Assembly (NCBI GenBank): GCA_947624535.1
Contig: CANQKU010000068.1
Location: forward strand, 1 to 5,677
DNA from: an uncultured Bacilli bacterium
GTDB taxonomy: Bacteria > Bacillota_I > Bacilli_A > RF39 > UBA660
Direction: 5' to 3'
Length of the DNA stretch: 5,677 nt
Both the position numbers and the translations under genes were made by a program. Positions 1 to 5,670 of the stretch are shown piece after piece; positions within the stretch are counted from its first letter, which is position 1, and each line of letters begins with the position of its first letter. The notes under the pieces are model-generated. The model made no database searches, was not told where the DNA came from, and worked only from the letters and a program-made list of their open reading frames with translations.

Positions 1-83
1 CCCCTAGTGGAGGTTTATATCATTATTGGGTTAATCATACAGATGATTTTGGCGCCAGAGCAGTCGTAGAAGTCAACAAATAA
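1..83 (+). CDS. C-terminal tail of an unidentified protein (5' end outside the window)
   Basis: Reading from base 3, this frame is open for 26 codons and stops with TAA at 81-83; the other two forward frames hit stops early. The peptide is rich in aromatic residues and glycine (GGLYHYWVNH) and ends FGARAVVEVNK. That ending loosely resembles the terminal 'G-x-RPVV-x-(L/V)' strand of secreted or pilin-like surface proteins common in gut Firmicutes, but the match is from memory and short, so no function is assigned. The base composition here is less AT-rich than in the genes downstream (GGCGCC, GCAGTCGTAGAAGTC). No terminator hairpin is visible between its stop and the uvrC promoter, so transcription may read through. 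Confidence 0.6.
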   Translation, partial: PSGGLYHYWVNHTDDFGARAVVEVNK

Positions 84-105
84 ATCACTCTTAAACTATA
101 AAGTA

Positions 106-114
106 TGATATAAT
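106..114 (+). promoter_or_regulatory. Extended -10 promoter of uvrC
   Basis: TGATATAAT at 106-114 is a perfect TATAAT (109-114) preceded by TG-N, the extended -10 element of housekeeping sigma factor promoters. No good -35 box lies 16-18 bases upstream (86-91 reads CACTCT), which fits an extended -10 promoter. Transcription would start near base 121, giving a leader of only about 14 bases that consists almost entirely of the ribosome binding site. Confidence 0.6.
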
Positions 115-123
115 AACTCTAGT

Positions 124-130
124 GGTGAGG
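124..130 (+). promoter_or_regulatory. Shine-Dalgarno site of uvrC, deciding the start
   Basis: GGTGAGG at 124-130 pairs with the GGTGA end of the anti-Shine-Dalgarno complement. Counting from the second G (125), nine bases separate it from ATG at 135, the same distance as before the prepilin gene. An in-frame TTG at 132-134 would be only six bases from this point and adds one residue; ATG 135 is preferred. Confidence 0.6.
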
Positions 131-134
131 ATTG

Positions 135-1895
135 ATGAAAAACTTTAAAGAAAAATTAGCTTTAGTTCCTACTAAACCTGGAAGTTATCAAATGAAAAAT
201 AAAGACGGAGTTATTATTTATGTAGGAAAAGCTAAAAATTTACAAAGACGATTACGTTCTTATTTTACTCGTACAGTTACAGGTAAAACTCATATGTTAG
301 TAGAAGATATTGATGATTTTGAATATATTGTAACTTCTTCAGAATTAGAGTCTTTAATATTAGAAATAACTTTAATTAAAAAATATAATCCTAAATATAA
401 TATCTTATTAAAAGATGATAAAACTTATCCATTTATTGAATTTACTAAAGAAAAATATCCTAAATTAAAAGTAGTTAGAAATGTAAAGAGAAAGAAAAGT
501 CAAAACTATTTATATGGTCCATATCCAAATGTACATGCTGCTAGAAAAACAGTTAATATGCTTAATAGATTATATCCCTTAAGAAAGTGTGATAAATTAA
601 AAAAAGAAGTATGCTTATATTATCATATAAATGAATGTTTAGGTTATTGTCAAAAAAATGTTGATCAAAAAAAATTAGATACAATGCGTCAAGAAATTAC
701 TAGCTTTTTAAAAGGAAATTCTAAAATAGTTATTGATAAAATTGAAAAAGAAATGTTAGAAGCTAGTGAAAAGTTAAATTTTGAACGTGCTCAAGAATTA
801 AAAGAAATGTTAGAAGATATAAAGATAACTTTAAATAAACAAAAGATTGACTTAAATGATAATTATAATTTTGACTTAATAAATTATTATCAAGATAAAA
901 ACTATTTATCTATTCAATTATTTTTTGTAAGAAATGGCTTATTAATTGGTAGACATGAAGAAATTATTTCATCTATAAATGCTATTGATGATGCAGTAGA
1001 ATATCTTATTAAGTTTTATGAAAAAAATCCTATCTTACCAAAAGAATTATTAGTTCCTGATGAGTTTGACTGTCAATTATTAGAAGAATATTTTCATATT
1101 AAAGTAGCAACTCCAAAAAGAGGTAAGTTATTTTCACTTATGAATTTAGCTAGGGAAAATGCTATGTTAAAGTTATCTGCTTTACAAGAAAAATTAGAAA
1201 GAGATAATGAAGTTAGATATAAAGCTTTAAATGAGTTAAAAAAATTATTAAATATAGAGTCAGTCTCAAGAATGGAGTCTTTTGATAACTCACATTTATT
1301 TGGTACATTTTATGTTGGTGGTATGGTCGTATTTAATGACTTTTTACCAGTTAAAAATGAATATCGTAAGTTTAGAATTTCAACTGATGTTAAAGATGAC
1401 TTAGGCGCTATGAAAGAAGTAATCTATAGAAGATATTATAAAGTTTTAATGGAAAATTTAGAAAAGCCAGATCTAATTGTAATGGATGGTGGTAAAACTC
1501 AAATAAAGGTTTGTAAAGAAATAATTGATGCCCTAAACTTAAATATTCCTATTATTGGATTAGTTAAAGATGATCATCATAGAACCAGTCAAATTATGAA
1601 CCAAAACTATGAAATCTTACCTGTTTCTAAAGATAGTAGTTTATTCTTATTTTTAACAAAAATCCAAGATGAAGTTCATAGATACGCTATTACATATCAT
1701 AGAAATATAAAAAGTAAGGGAACTCTAAGTAGTCTTTTAGATTTAGTACCAGGAATTGGTGAAGTTAAAAGAAAAGAATTATTAAAAAACTTTGGCTCAT
1801 TAAAGAAAATGAAAGAAGCAACAGAAGAAGATCTTGCTCAAATTGTAAATAAAGACGTAGCTAAAAACTTATTTTTATATTTAAAGAATTTGTAG
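135..1895 (+). CDS. uvrC: UvrABC system protein C (excinuclease subunit)
   Basis: UvrC makes both incisions around a bulky DNA lesion after UvrA/UvrB have located it; it acts in the cytoplasm on the UvrB-DNA complex. The 586-residue protein is complete and near the normal family length. The N-terminal GIY-YIG nuclease domain (about 12-95) has GSY at 16-18, YVG at 29-31, K32, R39 and E77, matching the 3'-incision active site. Four cysteines (152, 160, 168, 172) form the conserved Cys cluster reported to bind [4Fe-4S] in E. coli UvrC. A UVR UvrB-binding helical hairpin spans about 198-233. The RNase H-like 5'-incision domain has the triad D384 (FDNSH), D451 (VMDGG) and H515 (DEVHR). A helix-hairpin-helix domain closes the protein (about 532-575; PGIGEVKRKELL). 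The stop is TAG. It is preceded by its own -10 element and followed after 24 bases by a prepilin gene. Nothing essential appears to be missing. Confidence 0.97.
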   Translation: MKNFKEKLALVPTKPGSYQMKNKDGVIIYVGKAKNLQRRLRSYFTRTVTGKTHMLVEDIDDFEYIVTSSELESLILEITLIKKYNPKYNILLKDDKTYPFIEFTKEKYPKLKVVRNVKRKKSQNYLYGPYPNVHAARKTVNMLNRLYPLRKCDKLKKEVCLYYHINECLGYCQKNVDQKKLDTMRQEITSFLKGNSKIVIDKIEKEMLEASEKLNFERAQELKEMLEDIKITLNKQKIDLNDNYNFDLINYYQDKNYLSIQLFFVRNGLLIGRHEEIISSINAIDDAVEYLIKFYEKNPILPKELLVPDEFDCQLLEEYFHIKVATPKRGKLFSLMNLARENAMLKLSALQEKLERDNEVRYKALNELKKLLNIESVSRMESFDNSHLFGTFYVGGMVVFNDFLPVKNEYRKFRISTDVKDDLGAMKEVIYRRYYKVLMENLEKPDLIVMDGGKTQIKVCKEIIDALNLNIPIIGLVKDDHHRTSQIMNQNYEILPVSKDSSLFLFLTKIQDEVHRYAITYHRNIKSKGTLSSLLDLVPGIGEVKRKELLKNFGSLKKMKEATEEDLAQIVNKDVAKNLFLYLKNL

Positions 1896-1901
1896 TATAA
1901 T
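1896..1901 (+). promoter_or_regulatory. Putative -10 box (TATAAT) for the prepilin gene
   Basis: A perfect TATAAT begins at the first base after the uvrC stop codon and is followed by AAC, exactly as in the uvrC promoter. The base pair expected for an extended -10 is TA rather than TG, and the -35 region (around 1873-1878, TTTTAT) is weak, so the call rests on the -10 box and its position. Initiation would fall near 1907-1908, directly at the Shine-Dalgarno site, leaving a leader of about 12 bases. In a genome this AT-rich, TATAAT can occur by chance. Confidence 0.4.
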
Positions 1902-1907
1902 AACAAT

Positions 1908-1914
1908 AGGTGAG
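1908..1914 (+). promoter_or_regulatory. Shine-Dalgarno site of the prepilin gene
   Basis: AGGTGAG lies nine bases (counted from the second G) before ATG 1920. It fixes the start so that a short basic leader precedes the GFSLIE processing site. Confidence 0.65.
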
Positions 1915-1919
1915 AATAA

Positions 1920-2339
1920 ATGAAAAATAATCAAATGGGATTTTCTTTAATTGAATTATTGGGAGTTGTTGCTTTATTAGGAATTTTGAGTACAGTAGCA
2001 ATATCAGCTACTACTAAATATTTAAAACAATCAAGAGAACAATCTTTTTCGATGATATCTCAAAGTATATATGAAGCTGCTCAAAATTGTCAAACTGCAG
2101 GTAAGTGTAGTGTAACTACCTATACAACTAGTAAGCTTCAAGAACTTGGCTATATTGGAAGATTAAAAAATCCAAGATCTTCTAAAAGTGACTGTACTGG
2201 GTCAGTTCAAATTAATTCTAAGCATACGTCTAGTTTTTCTGGATATACTGAGTATTCATATAAAGTAACTTTAAAATGCCCAGGAATGTATGGTGGTAAC
2301 CCCGTTACTAATACTTGGCCAGATGATAAGACAAAATAA
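1920..2339 (+). CDS. Type IV prepilin-like protein (N-terminal cleavage/methylation motif)
   Basis: The 139-residue product has a textbook class III signal: a six-residue leader with two lysines, G7, then FSLIELLGVVALLG. Glu sits at +5 of the mature protein, and the hydrophobic helix runs to about residue 30. A prepilin peptidase would cut after G7 and methylate F8; the protein would then wait in the membrane for assembly into a pilus or pseudopilus. After the helix comes an amphipathic stretch (33-55) and a Ser/Thr-rich head with four cysteines (57, 63, 92, 120), enough for two disulfides. The section LQELGYIGRLKNP followed by a Cys-Thr-Gly turn resembles heads of small prepilins in uncultured Bacilli. 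It is not an obvious ComGC, and no assembly ATPase, platform protein or peptidase is in the window. The gap to mutL is 32 bases with no terminator, so the two are probably co-transcribed. The class is secure; the role (adhesion, DNA uptake, secretion) cannot be told from sequence. Confidence 0.88.
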   Translation: MKNNQMGFSLIELLGVVALLGILSTVAISATTKYLKQSREQSFSMISQSIYEAAQNCQTAGKCSVTTYTTSKLQELGYIGRLKNPRSSKSDCTGSVQINSKHTSSFSGYTEYSYKVTLKCPGMYGGNPVTNTWPDDKTK

Positions 2340-2361
2340 ATTCATGATAAATAAAAGTAGT

Positions 2362-2367
2362 AGGTGA
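2362..2367 (+). promoter_or_regulatory. Shine-Dalgarno site of mutL
   Basis: AGGTGA lies seven bases (from the second G) upstream of ATG 2372. It is the third gene in a row using an AGGTGA-type site, and it supports the start at MSSIHIMDE, which is the normal N-terminus of the family. Confidence 0.65.
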
Positions 2368-2371
2368 TTTC

Positions 2372-4138
2372 ATGTCAAGTATACATATAATGGATGAAAA
2401 TTTAGCTAATAAGATAGCAGCAGGAGAAGTAGTTGAAAAGACTATGAATGTAGTCAAAGAATTAGTTGAAAATAGTATTGATGCTAAAGCTGATATAATT
2501 ACTATTAATTTAATTGACTCTGGTGTAAAAGAAATAAAAGTAAGTGATAATGGAATTGGTATGAGTAAAGAAGATGCACGCCTTGCTTTTTTAAGACATG
2601 CTACTTCAAAGTTAAATAGCTTAGAAGATTTATTTAATATCGAGTCACTAGGATTTCGTGGTGAAGCACTTCCATCAATCGCCTCAGTATCAAAAGTTGA
2701 AATGCTAAGTTCCAATCAACAAGAGGGTACTAAAATTCAAATAGATGGTGGAAGTGTAGTAAAAATAGAAGCTACTGACCTAAGTCAAGGTACTACAGTA
2801 ATTGTCAAAGATTTATTTTATAATACCCCAGTTAGATTGAAATATTTAAAAAATTTATATATAGAATTAGCTAATATTACTGAATATGTAAATAAAATGG
2901 CCTTAGCTTGTCCAAATATTAAATTCACATTAACAAATAATGATAAAACTTTATTAGAAACTACAGGTGATGGAGATCTTTTAAAAGTTATTTATAATTT
3001 ATATGGGGTAGAAACAGCTAAAAAAATGATTGAAATCCAAGGGGAAAATGATGACTACTATATTAGTGGCTATATTTCTTATCCTGAAATAGCTAAATCA
3101 ACTAGAAATGCTATAACTACTTTAGTAAATGGTAGAATAATTAAAAATAATAAACTAAATAAAATAATTACTAATGCTTATCATACTTATATTCCAAAAG
3201 AAAAATTTCCTATTGTTGTATTAAATATAGAAGTTGATCCAATCCTAGTAGATATTAATATTCATCCTACTAAAATGGATATTAAATTTTCTAAATTTGA
3301 AGAATTAGAAGACTTAATTACTACTAATATTAAAGAAAGACTAGAAAAACTACTATTAATTCCTAATATTTCAGTAAGAGATAGTTCTAATATTCAAGAA
3401 GTTATAGAAAATAATTCTAAAGAAGAAGATAAATATTTAGACTTAGATTTTAATGAGGAAGTATCTTTGGTAAATGATAAATCTTCATATGAAGAAGTGA
3501 TGCTAGACTTTGAAGTAGCTGATGAAAAAAATTCTTATGATGAAACAAGTTATCGTATAAAGAAAATGATACCTAAAGGCATTGTTTACTCAACTTATAT
3601 TATTGCTGAAAATGAAGATGGAATGTATATTATCGATCAACATGCAGCTGCTGAGCGTATCAATTATGAAAAAGTTTTAAAAGAAATTACTAAAGACAAT
3701 CCTGTAATTTTAGATTTATTAGTACCTATTAAAATAGAATTACCATTAAATGAGTATTTAATATTAAAACAAAAATTAGATATTTTAAAAAATCTAGGTT
3801 TTCGTATTGAAGAATTTGGTAATAATACATTTTTAATTAGAAGTCATCCTAACTGGATTAAAGAAAATTATGAAGAAGAAGATATTAGAAAAGTTATTGA
3901 CTTATTTATTCAACATGAAAAGTTTGACTTAGAACAATTTGTTTGGAGAATATCAGCAACTCAAGCTTGTCGTATGAGTATTAAAGCTAATGACTATATA
4001 AATAAAGATGATCAAGAATACTTATTAGAAGAATTAAGAAAATGTGATAATCCATTTACTTGTCCTCATGGAAGACCAACAATTATTACATATACCAAAT
4101 ATGACTTAGAAAAATTATTTAAAAGGGCGATGGATTAA
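2372..4138 (+). CDS. mutL: DNA mismatch repair protein MutL (with endonuclease motif)
   Basis: MutL couples mismatch recognition by MutS to strand removal. The 588-residue protein has the complete N-terminal GHKL ATPase: E30 and N34 in KELVEN, D59 in DNGIGM, the lid RHATSKL (75-81), GFRGEAL (94-100), NTPVRLK (151-157), and K301 in HPTKMDIKF. An acidic, Glu/Asp-rich linker lies at about 330-395. The C-terminal dimerisation domain carries DQHAAAERINYE (422-433), which fits the DQHA-x2-E-x4-E metal-dependent nuclease motif. It also has ACR (532-534) and CPHGRP (564-569), the usual metal-site partners. This is the nicking MutL of bacteria that lack MutH. DLLVP (448-452) sits where family members carry a sliding-clamp-binding motif, in degenerate form. 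The normally conserved ERP after AAGEVV reads EKT here. MutS is not in the window. The stop codon overlaps the start of miaA. Confidence 0.97.
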   Translation: MSSIHIMDENLANKIAAGEVVEKTMNVVKELVENSIDAKADIITINLIDSGVKEIKVSDNGIGMSKEDARLAFLRHATSKLNSLEDLFNIESLGFRGEALPSIASVSKVEMLSSNQQEGTKIQIDGGSVVKIEATDLSQGTTVIVKDLFYNTPVRLKYLKNLYIELANITEYVNKMALACPNIKFTLTNNDKTLLETTGDGDLLKVIYNLYGVETAKKMIEIQGENDDYYISGYISYPEIAKSTRNAITTLVNGRIIKNNKLNKIITNAYHTYIPKEKFPIVVLNIEVDPILVDINIHPTKMDIKFSKFEELEDLITTNIKERLEKLLLIPNISVRDSSNIQEVIENNSKEEDKYLDLDFNEEVSLVNDKSSYEEVMLDFEVADEKNSYDETSYRIKKMIPKGIVYSTYIIAENEDGMYIIDQHAAAERINYEKVLKEITKDNPVILDLLVPIKIELPLNEYLILKQKLDILKNLGFRIEEFGNNTFLIRSHPNWIKENYEEEDIRKVIDLFIQHEKFDLEQFVWRISATQACRMSIKANDYINKDDQEYLLEELRKCDNPFTCPHGRPTIITYTKYDLEKLFKRAMD

Positions 4139-5007
4139 TGAAAGATATTATTGTTATTGTAGGACCAACTGGGGTTGGTAAAACTAAACTTAGTATAGAA
4201 CTAGCTAAGAGAATAGATGGGGAAATTATAAATGGTGACTCAGTTAGTATCTATAAAGATTTAAATATTGGTAGTGCTAAACCAACAAAAGAAGAACAAA
4301 CTCAAGCTAAGCATCATTTAATTGATATAAGAGAAGTAACTGATGAATATAGTGTCTATAACTATCAATTAGATGCTAGAGAAAAAATTTTAGAAATTAA
4401 TAATAAAAATAAAAGAGTAATTATAGTAGGTGGAACAGGTCTATATATAAAAGCAGCTCTATATAATTATAAATTTCATGAGGGTACAACACACTTTTTA
4501 TATGAAGATTTAACTAATGAAGAATTATATAAAAAAATAAAAGAATTAAATAAAGATATAAATGTAGATAAAAATAATAGACAAAGACTAGTAAGATTAT
4601 TAAATAAATTACAAAATAAAGAAATAATTTCTAATAATAAAGATGAAGTATTATATCCTATAAAAATAATAGGACTTACTATAGAACGTGATATTTTATA
4701 TGATAGAATTAATAAAAGAGTAGATGAAATGATAAAAAATGGATTACTTGAAGAAATTAATAAATTAAAACCATACTATCATAAATCTAAAATTTTAAAT
4801 AATGCTATCGGATATAAAGAGTTTTATGACTATCTTTTTAATAATAAGTCACTTGATGATACTATAGATGAAATTAAGAAAAATTCTAGACATTATGCTA
4901 AAAGACAATATACTTTCTTTAATAATCAAATGAATGTTAAATGGTATAATGTAGATATAGAAAACTTTGATAATACAATTAACCAAGTAATAGAGGATTT
5001 GAATTGA
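4138..5007 (+). CDS. miaA: tRNA dimethylallyltransferase MiaA
   Basis: MiaA transfers a dimethylallyl group to N6 of A37 in tRNAs reading UNN codons, a step that stabilises codon-anticodon pairing. The 289-residue protein is slightly shorter than the usual 300 or so. It has the P-loop GPTGVGKT (9-16), D34-S35 followed by IY and then IGSAKPT (44-50), HHLIDI (60-65), GGTGLYIKA (99-107), the RQRLVRLL helix, AIGYKEF, and a C-terminal YAKRQYTFFNNQ segment. Most homologues have TWFR at that last place, so the Trp-to-Phe change and loss of the Arg are lineage oddities rather than signs of decay. ATG 4138 shares its A with the mutL stop (TAATG), which suggests translational coupling; AAAGGG at 4122-4127 is a reasonable ribosome binding site inside mutL. 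mutL-miaA adjacency is common in bacteria. The stop is TGA; read as Trp it would add only three residues before a TAA. Confidence 0.96.
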   Translation: MKDIIVIVGPTGVGKTKLSIELAKRIDGEIINGDSVSIYKDLNIGSAKPTKEEQTQAKHHLIDIREVTDEYSVYNYQLDAREKILEINNKNKRVIIVGGTGLYIKAALYNYKFHEGTTHFLYEDLTNEELYKKIKELNKDINVDKNNRQRLVRLLNKLQNKEIISNNKDEVLYPIKIIGLTIERDILYDRINKRVDEMIKNGLLEEINKLKPYYHKSKILNNAIGYKEFYDYLFNNKSLDDTIDEIKKNSRHYAKRQYTFFNNQMNVKWYNVDIENFDNTINQVIEDLN

Positions 5008-5032
5008 CTTTTATAATTATGTTTGGTATTAT
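5004..5032 (+). promoter_or_regulatory. Strong promoter for the membrane protein gene, overlapping the miaA stop
   Basis: TTGACT (5004-5009) and TATTAT (5027-5032) are separated by exactly 17 bases, and TGG directly before the -10 adds an extended -10 element. The -35 box contains the TGA stop of miaA. Transcription should begin near 5039, giving a leader of about 20 bases that contains the GGAGGTG site. This is the best promoter in the window. Confidence 0.75.
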
Positions 5033-5046
5033 ATAAACTACTATTT

Positions 5047-5053
5047 GGAGGTG
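5047..5053 (+). promoter_or_regulatory. Near-perfect Shine-Dalgarno site
   Basis: GGAGGTG lies six bases (from the last G of GGAGG) before ATG 5058. It is the strongest ribosome binding site in the window and, with the promoter above, predicts good expression of the membrane protein. Confidence 0.8.
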
Positions 5054-5057
5054 CATT

Positions 5058-5600
5058 ATGAAGATAAAAGATATAATAGATGATATAAGATATAAAGATT
5101 ATAGTTGCTACAATCCATATAATAATGCATGTATAAATGCATTAATTTTTGGAGCAATCTTAGGAATAGGTGTTTTAGCAGTAGATGCTTTAAATATTGA
5201 CTTAGAAACTAATAAAACTCAAGAAGCTACTAAAGAAAATAATAAAGAGGGTAGTTTTGACTTTAGTGATACAAGTTTATATAAATTAGTATATATTAAA
5301 AATGATAAAAATAATGAAGTTATACCATATATTATTAAAGAAGAATTAACATATGATAATAATAATCAAGTAATATATGAATGGAAAAATATTGAAAATC
5401 AAGAAACTATATTACAATTAGATAAAAATAAAACTATTTCTAACGATACATCATTTTCATATACTATAGTATCTTCTCTAGATGACTATTTAATTGAACA
5501 TAATTTAGTTAAAATGGAATATAACTTATCTGACTTTAAAGATATTATAAATAATGAAAAAAGCTTACTTCAAAATGAAAATAAACAATTAATAAAATAA
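5058..5600 (+). CDS. Single-pass membrane protein of unknown function
   Basis: I do not recognise this 180-residue protein. Residues 1-25 are polar with mixed charge and include two cysteines (17, 25) and a CYNPYNNAC stretch. One hydrophobic segment follows at about 26-45 (INALIFGAILGIGVLAVDAL). The rest (46-180) is hydrophilic, Asn/Lys/Asp/Glu-rich and acidic next to the membrane, with alternating strand-like stretches such as YKLVYIK, VIPYIIKEEL and SFSYTIVSS. No lipobox or signal-peptidase site is evident, so it is probably anchored. The charge pattern weakly favours the N-terminus inside and the large domain outside. It has its own strong promoter and Shine-Dalgarno site and is closed by a terminator, so it forms a single-gene transcription unit, although read-through from miaA is possible. 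Codon use resembles its neighbours, so there is no sign of recent transfer. It could be a lineage-specific envelope protein. Confidence 0.75.
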   Translation: MKIKDIIDDIRYKDYSCYNPYNNACINALIFGAILGIGVLAVDALNIDLETNKTQEATKENNKEGSFDFSDTSLYKLVYIKNDKNNEVIPYIIKEELTYDNNNQVIYEWKNIENQETILQLDKNKTISNDTSFSYTIVSSLDDYLIEHNLVKMEYNLSDFKDIINNEKSLLQNENKQLIK

Positions 5601-5606
5601 TAATTT

Positions 5607-5640
5607 AAAGACTGTTGCACTGCAAACAGTTTTTTCTTTT
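5607..5640 (+). terminator. Rho-independent terminator
   Basis: ACTGTT (5611-5616) pairs perfectly with AACAGT (5625-5630). The stem can be lengthened at its base by AAAG (5607-5610) against TTTT with one G-U pair, and inside by GC/GC around an ACT loop with one bulged A. A T-tract with one C interruption (to 5640) follows. It begins seven bases after the stop of the membrane protein gene. The upstream flank lacks a strong A-tract, so termination looks one-directional. Confidence 0.85.
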
Positions 5641-5656
5641 GTGAATAAAGTTTTTC

Positions 5657-5662
5657 TTGACA
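5657..5662 (+). promoter_or_regulatory. Consensus -35 box (TTGACA) of the next transcription unit
   Basis: A perfect TTGACA lies just downstream of the terminator. With a 17-base spacer the -10 box would start at 5680, three bases beyond the window, so the promoter cannot be confirmed. Its place right after a terminator is where a new promoter is expected. Confidence 0.45.
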
Positions 5663-5670
5663 AAAGCCTT

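Noticed and set aside
132..134. TTG as an alternative start of uvrC, one codon upstream of the ATG.
   Set aside because: It is only two or three bases from the GGTGAGG site, while ATG 135 has the same spacing as the prepilin gene; the difference is a single residue.
2340..2371. A possible promoter between the prepilin gene and mutL (TGATAAATA at 2345-2353).
   Set aside because: The hexamer matches TATAAT poorly and there is no -35 box at the right distance (2325-2330 reads GATAAG). Read-through from upstream is simpler.
2308..2715. A 135-codon open frame on the minus strand.
   Set aside because: It lies opposite the end of the prepilin gene and the conserved ATPase motifs of mutL, has no Shine-Dalgarno site that I can see, and its product looks like the antisense of that coding region. 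It is a shadow of mutL.
5008..5057. A terminator after miaA.
   Set aside because: No GC-containing stem followed by a T-run is present; the T-rich stretch 5009-5013 belongs to the promoter region.
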